Both the position numbers and the translations under genes were made by a program. Below the pieces are notes generated by a model. The model saw only the letters and a program-made list of their open reading frames with translations, was not told the DNA's origin and did no database searches. A DNA stretch of 64,000 nt, taken from contig NZ_KB899995.1 of assembly GCF_000378505.1 (NCBI RefSeq), positions 212,641-276,640 of the forward strand. The letters are read 5' to 3'. Positions within the stretch are counted from its first letter, which is position 1; the number at the start of each line of letters is the position of its first letter. The stretch is from Modicisalibacter luteus DSM 23508 (lineage in GTDB: Bacteria; Pseudomonadota; Gammaproteobacteria; Pseudomonadales; Halomonadaceae). Of this stretch, positions 41,544 through 50,730 are shown piece by piece.

Positions 41544-43304
41544 TTAGAACGCTTCCCAGTCATCGCCATCGCTGGGAACCGGCGATCTGGTTTTCTCGAT
41601 GCGCGTCGGTGCCGGCCGCGCTGCTGGTTGCGAGGGCAACGCATGCGATGCGGCTGCCGACGATCTTCCGTCATCACCGAGTACGAACGCGTTGATCAGT
41701 TGGCTCAGGCGCTGGGCGTGCTCGCGCATGGCGCCGGCGGCGGCTGACGTCTGCTGAACCATGACCGCGTTCTGCTGGGTCATGGTGTCCATTTCCGTCA
41801 CTGCCACGTTGACCTGCCCGATACCACTGCTCTGCTCTCGGGCGCCGGCGCTGATCTCGCCGATTACATCGGTGACGCGGGCAACGCTGGAGACGATCTC
41901 GTGCATGGTCTCGCCCGCGCTGCGCACCAGCTCGGTGCCCGAGCGGGTATGCGAGACGGAGGTATCGATCAGCTCGCGAATCTCCCGCGAGGCCTCGCTG
42001 GATCGGCTGGCCAACGTGCGCACTTCCTGGGCGACCACGGCGAAGCCACGACCGTGCTCACCGGCTCGGGCCGCTTCTACCGAGGCGTTGAGCGCCAGGA
42101 TATTGGTTTGAAAGGCGATCGAGTCGATCATGGTGATGATCTCGCCGATCTTGGCCGCCGAGGCGTTGATGTCGTTCATGGTGCGTTCGACCTGGCTCAT
42201 CGAGGCCTCGCCGCGGCGTGCCACGTCGGCCGTGGCCTGGGCCAGCTGATTGGCCTGCTGGGCCGACTCGGCACTATGCGCGACAGTGGAAGTGATTTCC
42301 TCCATCGAGGCCGAGGTTTCCTGCAGGCTGGCGGCGGCCTGGTCGGTTCGTGCCGCCAATTCCTCGCTGCCGCGGGCAATCTCGCCCGAGGCGCGGGAGA
42401 CATGTACGGTGCTGGCACGCACTTCACGCAGGGTCTCCTGCATGCGCTCCACGAAGGCATTGAACTGGGCCGCCAGCTCACCGACCTCGTCGCGGCTTTC
42501 CACTGCAAGGCGGCGGGTCAGGTCGCCCTTGCCTTGGGCAATATCCTGCATGGCGCTGGCGGTACGACGAATGGGCTGGATGGTGCGCCGGGTCAGCCAG
42601 AAAGCGACGAGGGCCACACCGATGAACAGTACGGCGCCGATAAGGATGGTGATGGTCATGACGCTGCGCAGTTCTGCAGCTTTGGTGGCTTCGACGGTGG
42701 CCATGGCCTCGTCGATTTCAGTCATGTAAGTACCGGCACCCAGCATCCAGCCCCACGTGTCGATGCCGGTAGCATAGGAATACTTGGTTTCGACCTCGCC
42801 GCTGGCCGGATGCGGCCAGGCGTACTGGTAATGACCGCCGCCCTGCTTGGCGAGGGTGATCATGTCGCGGATCAGCAGGTTGCCGTGCTTGTCCTTTGTC
42901 TCGATGGCGTTCTTGCCGATGCTTTCCGGCTTCACTGGCTGTACCAGCGTGGTGCCCTGATAGTCGTAGACGAAGACATAGTTGCTGCCGTCGAATCGCA
43001 GGCCACTGAGAATTTCCTTGGCGCGAGCCTGGGCTTCGGTGTCGTTGGGGCCGGCCTCGGCGACGATAGGTTCGATAGCCGACTTGGCGGTCTCGATCAC
43101 GTTCTGTACGGCGGCCTGGCGCGACTCGATCAGCATGGTGCGTTGTTCGGCCAGGGCGGAGCGCGACGCCTGGACGAGGTCATAGGCGACCACCCCGATC
43201 AGGGCGATGGTTACCAGCAGTAACGGGGCCAGCACCAGCAGCAGGACCTTGCCCTGCAGACTGAGTGAACCACCGCGGCGTGTCTTGTGTCTTGTTTTGG
43301 CCAT
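41544..43304 (-). CDS. Methyl-accepting chemotaxis protein with a Cache sensor
   Basis: 586 residues. Order: N-terminal membrane helix (residues ~20-45), periplasmic sCache-like sensor with DGSNYVFVYDYQGTTLVQP and the TWGWMLGAGTYM segment, second helix (~215-235), HAMP, and a long signalling helix containing the MCP hairpin core [21 protein letters not shown]. The C-terminus DDWEAF resembles the CheR/CheB-binding pentapeptide. The ligand is probably a small organic acid, as for many Cache receptors. The start at 43304 puts MAKTRHKTRRG before the first helix. Confidence 0.9.
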   Translation of the reverse strand: MAKTRHKTRRGGSLSLQGKVLLLVLAPLLLVTIALIGVVAYDLVQASRSALAEQRTMLIESRQAAVQNVIETAKSAIEPIVAEAGPNDTEAQARAKEILSGLRFDGSNYVFVYDYQGTTLVQPVKPESIGKNAIETKDKHGNLLIRDMITLAKQGGGHYQYAWPHPASGEVETKYSYATGIDTWGWMLGAGTYMTEIDEAMATVEATKAAELRSVMTITILIGAVLFIGVALVAFWLTRRTIQPIRRTASAMQDIAQGKGDLTRRLAVESRDEVGELAAQFNAFVERMQETLREVRASTVHVSRASGEIARGSEELAARTDQAAASLQETSASMEEITSTVAHSAESAQQANQLAQATADVARRGEASMSQVERTMNDINASAAKIGEIITMIDSIAFQTNILALNASVEAARAGEHGRGFAVVAQEVRTLASRSSEASREIRELIDTSVSHTRSGTELVRSAGETMHEIVSSVARVTDVIGEISAGAREQSSGIGQVNVAVTEMDTMTQQNAVMVQQTSAAAGAMREHAQRLSQLINAFVLGDDGRSSAAASHALPSQPAARPAPTRIEKTRSPVPSDGDDWEAF

Positions 43305-43350
43305 CAAGCGGATCTCCTGCGTAGAGAAGTGAATGCTTCTTATCGTTGTA

Positions 43351-43358
43351 CTATCGGC
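43351..43358 (-). promoter_or_regulatory. FliA-type -10 candidate before the Cache chemoreceptor
   Basis: GCCGATAG on the minus strand, 46 bases upstream of the start, close to the sigma-28 -10 element GCCGATAA. No good TAAA -35 is found at the usual distance, so support is weak. Confidence 0.35.
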
Positions 43359-43571
43359 CCGCTCTGGCGTGACTGGATGCAACTTTGGTTTTAATTCATC
43401 GTTCCGTCACATCACTGAAACGCTCCACCTGTAGGTCGCCAGCTGTTGACGTGTGTTCGAGCGGCCACAAGCCTCGCCACAGCGCTTCGGAAAGATTACA
43501 GAGACCCGGGTCGCCGCCGATAGCTACTGGTAACAAGATTCTTTCGCCACCTATCCGGTCCTGCCACCATC

Positions 43572-45191
43572 ATGGACATACTCAACCTCGTCTTCCTGCT
43601 GACCCTGGCCGTTGGCGCTAGCCGTATCGTCGCCAACATCATCCCGCTCCCTCTTCCCATCCTGCAGATCATTATCGGCAGCCTGCTTGCCCTGCCGCCG
43701 TTCGGCATGGAGGTCGAGCTCGACCCCGAGATCTTCATGATGCTGTTCATCCCGCCGCTGCTGTTCTACGACGGCTGGAAGATTCCCAAGAAGGAGTTCA
43801 CCGAGCACGGCGGGCAGATCGCTGCCATGTCGCTGCTGCTGGTGCTGGTCACGGTGGTGGGGGTGGGCTATTTCATCCACTGGCTAATTCCGTCGATCCC
43901 GCTGGCTGCCAGCTTCGCGCTGGCCGCGATCCTGTCACCCACCGATGCGCTGTCGGTAATCGCCATCGCCCAAGGTCGTCTGCCACGCCACATGTCTCAC
44001 CAGTTGGAAGGCGAGGCGATGATGAATGACGCCACGGGCCTGGTCTCATTCAAGATCGCCATCGCCGCCGTCATGACCGGCAGCTTCTCCCTGCTCTCGG
44101 TCTCCGGCGAGTTTCTGCTCGTAGCGCTGGGTGGGCTACTGATCGGCGGTGGGCTGAGCTGGACGGTTGGCAAGATCAAACAGTGGATGACCGCACGCAA
44201 CCTCTACGATCCGGCGACCTATGTGGTTACCATCTTGCTGTTGCCGTTCGCGGCGTTCTTCCTTGCCGAGCATGCCGGCATGTCGGGCATCCTCTCGGCA
44301 GTGGCCGCCGGTATGGTACAGAGTCGCGTCGACATGTTGCCGGTGAAGACCAGTACCCGAATTCTCAGCCGCAGCATTTGGGAAATGCTCGATTTCAGCT
44401 TCAATGGCGTGGTGTTCCTGCTTCTCGGGTTGCAGTTCCCCGGCATCATCGGGCGCGTCTGGGAGGCCTCCGCCACCCAGAGCTACGAGATGAGCACGCT
44501 GGTGTTCTACGCCGTGGTAATCATGGCGTTGCTGCTGGCGATCCGCTTTGTCTTCATCTATGCCTACCACTGGATCGAGACCCGCCTGCTCAAGCTGCGC
44601 GGCAAGGGGGGCGAAAGCCAGCCATTGCTGCTGATCACGACACTGAGCTCGGTAGCTGGCGTGCGCGGTGCGATTACCCTGGCTGGTGTACTGTCGGTGC
44701 CGCTGCTCGTCGATGGGATGCCGTTTCCCGGTCGCGATCTGATGATCTTCCTGTCCGCTGCGGTGATCGTTCTCTCACTGATCCTCGGTGCGCTGGGCAT
44801 CCCGTACTTCATGAAGTTCCTGTCGCTCAACGATCTGGAGGAGCACGAACGCGAGTTGCTCAAGGCGCGCCAGGCCGCTACCCAGGCAGCCGTCACGTGG
44901 CTGGAAGAGTGGATGAGCCGCCATGGTGACGACGACGCCGAAATGAAGGGGGCGGTCACTGCCCGAATCATCGAGTCCTACCGCCAGGAGTTGCAGGCGA
45001 TGGCGCTGGAACGGGACAACCAGGCCGACCACGCCCGCAAGCGCTATGCGCTGGAGACCGACCTGCGGCTGCAAGCCATCCAGGTCCAGCGCAAGGAGCT
45101 CTACCGGTTGCGCAAGCGCCGCCATATTGACGAGCAGATGCTGCAGACGCTGATTCGCGAGCTGGACTACGACGAAGCGGCGTTGCAGTGA
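43572..45191 (+). CDS. CPA1-family Na+/H+ antiporter
   Basis: 539 residues: about 12 membrane helices (residues 1-420), with the CPA1 motifs FIPPLLFYDGWKIP, ILSPTDALSVIAIAQ and GEAMMNDATGLVSF, then a long C-terminal helical cytoplasmic tail rich in charged residues (~425-539). This is the NhaP/YjcE-type layout. It extrudes Na+ or K+ in exchange for protons, important for a salt-adapted cell. A terminator-like hairpin lies behind the stop. Confidence 0.9.
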   Translation: MDILNLVFLLTLAVGASRIVANIIPLPLPILQIIIGSLLALPPFGMEVELDPEIFMMLFIPPLLFYDGWKIPKKEFTEHGGQIAAMSLLLVLVTVVGVGYFIHWLIPSIPLAASFALAAILSPTDALSVIAIAQGRLPRHMSHQLEGEAMMNDATGLVSFKIAIAAVMTGSFSLLSVSGEFLLVALGGLLIGGGLSWTVGKIKQWMTARNLYDPATYVVTILLLPFAAFFLAEHAGMSGILSAVAAGMVQSRVDMLPVKTSTRILSRSIWEMLDFSFNGVVFLLLGLQFPGIIGRVWEASATQSYEMSTLVFYAVVIMALLLAIRFVFIYAYHWIETRLLKLRGKGGESQPLLLITTLSSVAGVRGAITLAGVLSVPLLVDGMPFPGRDLMIFLSAAVIVLSLILGALGIPYFMKFLSLNDLEEHERELLKARQAATQAAVTWLEEWMSRHGDDDAEMKGAVTARIIESYRQELQAMALERDNQADHARKRYALETDLRLQAIQVQRKELYRLRKRRHIDEQMLQTLIRELDYDEAALQ

Positions 45192-45214
45192 GCATTTGAT
45201 TGCGATGTTTTTGA

Positions 45215-45239
45215 GCTACGCCGCATGGCGTGGCCTTTC
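45215..45239 (+). terminator. Terminator-like hairpin behind the antiporter
   Basis: GCTACGCC (45215-45222)/GGCGTGGC (45227-45234), 8-bp arms with one G-T pair and a 4-base loop, followed by the T-rich CTTTCATTATT. Placed 24 bases after the antiporter stop. Confidence 0.6.
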
Positions 45240-45330
45240 ATTATTACAGCGCAAACCATTAGCGTGAAGCTGGATGCGTTATTCTTGAGCGTTCCCGTCA
45301 TTCGAGCAATCAGGAGGCGCAGCCTGACCC

Positions 45331-46101
45331 ATGGCCGATCTATTTTGGTATCAGTACGCTCTCATCGGGTTGATCTTTGCCTGGAGCGGGTTCGTTCGAA
45401 CCAGTCTGGGGTTCGGCGGGGCAGTCCTTGCGTTGCCGTTCCTGCTGCTGGTGCTGAACAAGCCGCTGGTTTTCCTGCCGCTGATTGCCGTTCATCTATT
45501 GATCTTTTCCAGCTGGATTGCCTGGCGCGGACATCGACAATCCCTGGCTGCCGGTGGCGAAGCGCCGGGGCAGGGCAATATCGATTGGCGTTATCTGGCC
45601 AGGGCGCTGAAGATCATGATCATCCCCAAGCTGGTCGGTGTGGTGGGGCTGCTCAGTCTGCCATCCGAGCTGATGACCAAGATTATCTTCGGAATCGTTA
45701 TCGTCTATGCCTTGGGGTACGCACTGAACAAGCCGTTCAGGAGCAAGAGCAGGTACGTGGATTATGTCCTGCTGATTCTGGGCGGTTACGTCAGCGGCAC
45801 GTCACTGATCGGAGCACCGCTGATCGTGGCAGTGTTCGCCAACCACGTTGCCAAGCATCAACTGCGCGATACCCTGTTCGTGCTGTGGTTCATCCTGGTG
45901 GTGATCAAAATGGTGTCGTTCGTCATCGCCGGGATCGACCTGCAGCTGATTCATCACCTCTGGCTGCTGCCATGTGCCTTCGTCGGCCATCTGCTTGGCG
46001 AACGCGTACATCGTTACATAGTTACTGCCGACTCGCAGGTGTTCTTCCGTGTACTGGGTGTGGTGCTGATTGTGATCAGCGTCGTCGGGTTGTTGTCGTA
46101 G
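45331..46101 (+). CDS. TauE/SafE-family permease (second)
   Basis: 256 residues with about seven or eight helices. The first half carries RTSLGFGGAVLALPFLL and the second GGYVSGTSLIGAPLIVAVF, the two repeats of the family, while the usual double-glycine motif is less perfect than in the TauE-like protein at 14307. Anion or sulfite export is the family role; the true substrate is unknown. It is transcribed alone. Confidence 0.82.
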   Translation: MADLFWYQYALIGLIFAWSGFVRTSLGFGGAVLALPFLLLVLNKPLVFLPLIAVHLLIFSSWIAWRGHRQSLAAGGEAPGQGNIDWRYLARALKIMIIPKLVGVVGLLSLPSELMTKIIFGIVIVYALGYALNKPFRSKSRYVDYVLLILGGYVSGTSLIGAPLIVAVFANHVAKHQLRDTLFVLWFILVVIKMVSFVIAGIDLQLIHHLWLLPCAFVGHLLGERVHRYIVTADSQVFFRVLGVVLIVISVVGLLS

Positions 46102-46208
46102 CAACTCTGGGCCGAGAAGATTGCCTGTTGGCCGAGCCTGTCAGGGCAGATGCAGGCTGGCACGCACCGCCAATAGAGCGGTCGGGTACATGACGCGAGC
46201 AACAGTAA

Positions 46209-46232
46209 AACGCCCCGCATAGGCGGGGCGTT
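46209..46232. terminator. Bidirectional terminator
   Basis: Perfect 10-bp repeat AACGCCCCGC (46209-46218)/GCGGGGCGTT (46223-46232) with a 4-base loop. The minus-strand copy is followed by TTTTACTGTT, so it mainly serves the chemoreceptor at 46257; it may also stop reading from the TauE-like gene. Confidence 0.85.
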
Positions 46233-46256
46233 GTTCAAGGCGATGGCAGCAAGATG

Positions 46257-47912
46257 TCAGAACGCCGCCCATTCCTCGGTAAGCGCTTTCTTGGCAGGAC
46301 TGGCCGACTCGTGACGAGTCGTGCCAGGCAAGCTCGGTAGCGCGGCGCGGTCTGCTTCGGCTTCGTCGATCTTGAAGGTGGCGATAAGCGCCGCCAACTG
46401 TTGCGCCTGTTCTTCCAGTGAGGCAGCAGCGGCACTGGCTTGTTCCACCAGCGAGGCATTCTGCTGTGTTACTGAATCCATCTGAGTGATGGCAACGTTG
46501 ATCTGCTCGATGCCGCCGTTCTGCTCCCGTGTTGCCGTGGCAACTTCCGAGATCAGCAGTGATACCTGACGAATGGCATCGACAGTCTCATTCATGGTCT
46601 TTCCGCTTCGTTCCGCTTGATCGGCGCCGGCCGTGATCTGCATGGTCGTTTCCTCGATCATGGCGCGGATTTCCTTGGCGGATGCGGCACTGCGACTGGC
46701 CAGTGACCGAACCTCGTTGGCCACTACCGCAAACCCGCGCCCCTGCTCGCCGGCACGGGCCGCTTCGACCGAGGCATTCAGGGCAAGAATATTGGTCTGG
46801 AACGCGATGGAATCGATCACGCCAATGATGGCATTGACCTTTTTTGAGCTGTCGGCAATGTTGCGCATGAGTTGCGCAGTCTGCTCTACGTTCTGCCCGC
46901 CAGCCTCGGCAGATTTGGAAGCACTGGCCGACAATCGATCAGCGGTGACAGCCGATTCGGTGTTCTGGCGGACGGTAGAAGCCATTTCCTCCATGCTGGA
47001 GGCCGTTTCCTGCAGGGCGCTGGCCTGCTCCTCCGTGCGTGATGAAAGATCCTGACTGCCCTGTGACATTTCTCTCGCGCCCACCGAGACGCTCTCACCG
47101 GCATGGCGCAAGGAGATGACAAGCTGGGTGAGGGAGCGGCTCATGGTGGCCATTGCGGTGAGCAGCTCGCTGATCTCATCTTTTCCGGAGACATCGATCT
47201 TCTGGCGCAAGTCGCCATCGGCAACCTGTTGGGCTGCCTGAAGCGCGCGCCGTAGCGGAAGAACGATGCTCTTCGTAATGACGTATGCCAGGGTCAGCGA
47301 AAACACCAGAGCCAAGGCCGCGAAGCCCAGCAGGCCTGACAAGGCATAGTGATAATTCGCATCGATGATCTCGCTGGCCTTGTCGGTCTGGGCCAAGGCG
47401 AGAGTCTCGATGGCGTTGGCCTTCTCTTCCAGGCGATAGATGGAATCCTTATAAATGCTCAGCGCCTTGTTGGCCTGTGCAGCGTCGGTGAATTGTCCGC
47501 CCTGAACGCCTTCCACGACTGACTGGTAGCCCGTGGCATATTCCTTCAGGGCATCTTCCGCCTCGGCATAGAGATTTTTAAGCTCCTCAGTGCCAGCCAC
47601 CGCTTTTCCGGCCTGTAGAGCATGGGCGAGTTCTTCACGGGTTCGGTGCCACTTCTCCAGATAGGAGCTGACCTTCTCGGCATTGCCAATGTTGATGAAG
47701 CTGTCCTTCTCGTACCGCCGCTCTTCCAGCGCAAGCCGCTGTATGTCTGACGCATTGAGTGCCAACTTCACGTCGGTGTTGAGCATGCCAAGGGCCGTAT
47801 CCCTGACTGCGCTCAGTCCCAGCCACCCTGCACTAAAGGTGCCCAGCAACAGTAAGGTAATGATTCCAAAGGCAGCACCAAGCCGCGTGCCTATTCTGAA
47901 GCGAGACAGCAT
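46257..47912 (-). CDS. Methyl-accepting chemotaxis protein (4HB-type sensor)
   Basis: 551 residues: membrane helix at residues 10-33, periplasmic helical bundle (~35-185) of the four-helix-bundle receptor kind, second helix (~190-215), HAMP with [18 protein letters not shown], and the highly conserved hairpin tip [29 protein letters not shown]. It ends EEWAAF, another CheR-tether-like terminus. The sensor differs from the Cache receptor at 41544, so the two are not recent duplicates. Ligand unknown. Confidence 0.9.
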   Translation of the reverse strand: MLSRFRIGTRLGAAFGIITLLLLGTFSAGWLGLSAVRDTALGMLNTDVKLALNASDIQRLALEERRYEKDSFINIGNAEKVSSYLEKWHRTREELAHALQAGKAVAGTEELKNLYAEAEDALKEYATGYQSVVEGVQGGQFTDAAQANKALSIYKDSIYRLEEKANAIETLALAQTDKASEIIDANYHYALSGLLGFAALALVFSLTLAYVITKSIVLPLRRALQAAQQVADGDLRQKIDVSGKDEISELLTAMATMSRSLTQLVISLRHAGESVSVGAREMSQGSQDLSSRTEEQASALQETASSMEEMASTVRQNTESAVTADRLSASASKSAEAGGQNVEQTAQLMRNIADSSKKVNAIIGVIDSIAFQTNILALNASVEAARAGEQGRGFAVVANEVRSLASRSAASAKEIRAMIEETTMQITAGADQAERSGKTMNETVDAIRQVSLLISEVATATREQNGGIEQINVAITQMDSVTQQNASLVEQASAAAASLEEQAQQLAALIATFKIDEAEADRAALPSLPGTTRHESASPAKKALTEEWAAF

Positions 47913-47953
47913 GATGCATCTCCCATAACCAGTGTGTTTTCGTGCGTAACTGG

Positions 47954-47961
47954 ATATCGGC
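47954..47961 (-). promoter_or_regulatory. FliA-type -10 candidate before the second chemoreceptor
   Basis: GCCGATAT on the minus strand, 41 bases upstream of the start and so at nearly the same place as the GCCGATAG before the other receptor. The expected -35 is poor. Confidence 0.35.
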
Positions 47962-47970
47962 TGGATTCAA

Positions 47971-48813
47971 TTAGGCTGAAGTATTGTTTTCCGGGCTTGG
48001 TCCCAGGCAGTTGCGTGCAGCAAGCAATCGCTCTGCCATTTCCTCGAAGCCGGCACCGTGACTGGCCTGGCAGATCCACCTGGGGTGGGATTGCATTGTG
48101 GAAAGATGCTGAGAAATGTTGGCCACCCCCATACTGAGTGGAAAGCGTGCAAACAGCGATTCGTCATTGGGGGCGTCGCCAATGAACAGTACGCGGCGTT
48201 CCTGCTCGCGTGCCGAAAAACCGAAGTCCTCTTCAAGCAGGCTGACAGCCATGCTGGCCTTGTCGTGATCGCCGAACCAGGCGTTGACATGGATCGAGCT
48301 GGCACGGGCCCGAGCGCCACCGTTGCGCATGTAGCCGATCAAGCGGTCAATGTCAGCACTACCCAGAGGGCCGACGTCCTGGCTATGGTCAATGGCAACA
48401 TCGGCCAGCCGGTAGGGTTGGTCGGCGGCCAGGCGTGCGGCCGGGACCGCCGAGATCGCTGTCTCGGCGAGTTGCAGCAGGCGCCGCTGTTCTTCACGCA
48501 AATGTTCACGGGGCCTCACGAAGCGCTGATCCAGGCTGCCATCGCTCCGCTTGATGAACCGGAAGGCGCCGCTTTCACCGATGACAGCCGCCACGGGCCA
48601 GGCACGGACGATATGATCGCACCAGCCAGCACAGCCACCCGTCACCGGGACGAGGCGAATGCCTGCTGCTGCCAGACGCTCCATGGCGTTGAGCGTGCTG
48701 GCACAGAGCTTGCCATGCCTGGTCAGGGTGTCGTCAACATCGGTCAGTACGACGTCAACGTCGCGAAGGGTATTGCTGTCGATAGTGGAAAATGGCGGCA
48801 TGGTGCCCGACAT
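47971..48813 (-). CDS. HAD-superfamily hydrolase (HAD-IIB, sugar-phosphatase-like)
   Basis: 280 residues. HAD motif I is LTDVDDTLT, motif II the threonine in VPVTGG, and the late motif is FIGDAPNDESLF; a cap domain lies between. The type resembles mannosyl-3-phosphoglycerate, sucrose-phosphate or trehalose-phosphate phosphatases. The start at 48813 (MSGTMPPFS) is preferred because AGGGGG lies just upstream; an ATG 26 codons earlier lacks such a site. It is divergent from a trehalase, so a sugar-phosphate substrate is plausible. Confidence 0.83.
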   Translation of the reverse strand: MSGTMPPFSTIDSNTLRDVDVVLTDVDDTLTRHGKLCASTLNAMERLAAAGIRLVPVTGGCAGWCDHIVRAWPVAAVIGESGAFRFIKRSDGSLDQRFVRPREHLREEQRRLLQLAETAISAVPAARLAADQPYRLADVAIDHSQDVGPLGSADIDRLIGYMRNGGARARASSIHVNAWFGDHDKASMAVSLLEEDFGFSAREQERRVLFIGDAPNDESLFARFPLSMGVANISQHLSTMQSHPRWICQASHGAGFEEMAERLLAARNCLGPSPENNTSA

Positions 48814-49070
48814 AGCGCCCCCTGGGGTAATGGGTAAGGTCAGGCTCCCTATCTCTGGGAGGCTGGGCTGGCAGTCGTTGATATTACCCATGGTTTATTT
48901 ACGAAAGGCAACGTGCGCAGGAAAGCCTATTGGCCTTTCTACACTTGGGTAGGCTGCCTTACGTGCTACGCTGCCAGCGAAGTGGCTATCCTGAATAGCA
49001 GCTGATTGATGGGGTTCGAACTCTGCCGGATGCCGCCGGCCATACAAGGCAGAAACGTGCAGGAGGCAGC

Positions 49071-50654
49071 ATGGACGATTCTCAGGCCCAGGCGGCACAG
49101 GTTGCACCCGCCGACTCATTGACCCCTGCAGACCGTTACGCAGAGCTATTCGTCGATGTGCAGTGCGGCCGGGTTTTCGATGACAGTAAGACCTTCGTCG
49201 ATTGCATCCCTCGCCAGGAACCTGATGCTATCCTGTCGGCCTACCGGGCACGCAAGGATGACCCGCGCTTCGACCTGACGGCTTTTGTCCTCGATCACTT
49301 CACGCCGGAATGCGAGCCGGTCAGCAACTATGTCTCGCCTCCCCAGCAAGGGCTGATCACGCATATTGATGGCCTGTGGGATGTGCTCACGCGCCGTCCG
49401 CAACAGCACCCACGTTACTCATCGCTGCTCCCGCTGCCGTATGCCTATGTCGTGCCTGGCGGACGCTTTCGAGAGCTTTATTACTGGGACTCGTATTTCA
49501 CGATGCTCGGTCTTGCCGAGAGCGGCCGTCCGCACCTCATGCGTACCATGGCGCGCAATTTCGCTTACCTGATCGACACCTACGGGCACGTGCCCAACGG
49601 TAACCGCACTTACTATCTCAGCCGCTCCCAACCCCCCGTGTTCGCACTGATGGTCGACCTGTTCACACGCTACGGGGTGATCACACGTGCGCGCAGTTAT
49701 TTGCCGCAGCTACGCAAGGAGCACGCCTACTGGATGTCAGGCGCGGAAACGCTACAGCGCGGCGAGGCACACCGCTGCTGCGTCCGACTGAATGACGGCA
49801 CATTACTCAACCGCTATTGGGATGAGCGGGACACGCCACGCGAGGAGGCTTACCTCGAGGATATCTTGACGGGACAGCAATCGACCCGCCCGGCCCGGGA
49901 GGTTTATCGAGATCTACGCGCGGGTGCAGCCTCGGGGTGGGATTTCAGCTCTCGCTGGCTCGACGATCCGCATCAGCTGGCAAGCATTCGCACCACGGCT
50001 TTGCTTCCGGTCGATCTCAACAGCTTCATGCTCAAGCTGGAAACCCAGATTGCGAGTCTCAGTGCCATGAGCGGGGATATCGAAACTGCCAAAGCGTTCC
50101 AGCGCAAGGCAGAAGAGCGCAGCCAGGCAATCAGGCGTCTATTCTGGAACGAACGCGTGGGTGCTTTTTTCGATTTCGATTGGCAGCGCGATCGGCTGTG
50201 CACGATGCTGAATGCGGCGACCGTCACACCACTCTACGTAGGCCTCGCTGACCGGGAGCAGGCACAGCGCGTTGCCCAGGCGGTTCGTCAGCGGCTACTC
50301 AGCGCGGGTGGCATCGCCACTACCGAGATTGGCACCGAACAGCAGTGGGACCACCCGAATGGCTGGGCCCCCTTGCAGTGGATGGCGATACGCGGGTTCA
50401 AGCGTTATGGCGAAACGTCGCTGGCGCAGGATATCTCGGATCGCTGGCTGACGATGGTCGGCAGGCTCTTCGAGCGTAAGAGCAAGCTCATCGAAAAGTA
50501 TGTACTCACCCCGCTGCAGGCGGGGGCTGCTGGCGGTGGCGGGGGGGAATATCCGCTGCAGGATGGTTTCGGCTGGACTAACGGCGTGACACGCAAGCTG
50601 CTTCGCGACAACCCCCAGCATCCCTCGAACCAAAGCCGATCCGCGAGCCCGTAG
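49071..50654 (+). CDS. treF: Trehalase (GH37), probably cytoplasmic
   Basis: Hydrolyses trehalose to two glucose. 527 residues with both GH37 signatures: PGGRFRELYYWDSYF (residues 129-143) and QQWDHPNGWAP near residue 424; a glycine run GAAGGGGGEYPLQDGFGWTNG follows, as in the family. There is no signal peptide, so it acts in the cytoplasm like TreF. The start at 49071 follows CAGGAGGCAG. Behind it by 76 bases is zwf, giving a direct path from trehalose glucose to the pentose-phosphate route. Confidence 0.92.
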   Translation: MDDSQAQAAQVAPADSLTPADRYAELFVDVQCGRVFDDSKTFVDCIPRQEPDAILSAYRARKDDPRFDLTAFVLDHFTPECEPVSNYVSPPQQGLITHIDGLWDVLTRRPQQHPRYSSLLPLPYAYVVPGGRFRELYYWDSYFTMLGLAESGRPHLMRTMARNFAYLIDTYGHVPNGNRTYYLSRSQPPVFALMVDLFTRYGVITRARSYLPQLRKEHAYWMSGAETLQRGEAHRCCVRLNDGTLLNRYWDERDTPREEAYLEDILTGQQSTRPAREVYRDLRAGAASGWDFSSRWLDDPHQLASIRTTALLPVDLNSFMLKLETQIASLSAMSGDIETAKAFQRKAEERSQAIRRLFWNERVGAFFDFDWQRDRLCTMLNAATVTPLYVGLADREQAQRVAQAVRQRLLSAGGIATTEIGTEQQWDHPNGWAPLQWMAIRGFKRYGETSLAQDISDRWLTMVGRLFERKSKLIEKYVLTPLQAGAAGGGGGEYPLQDGFGWTNGVTRKLLRDNPQHPSNQSRSASP

Positions 50655-50730
50655 ACACGCCCAGGCAGACGCCGTTCCCTAGCCAATGGGACGGTTACGC
50701 TATCCAAGCCCTTCAGTAAGGAAAGACATC

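Noticed and set aside
48924..48960. Imperfect inverted repeat AGCCTA...TAGGCT before the trehalase gene
   Set aside because: Six-base arms with a long loop; too weak to call an operator or terminator.
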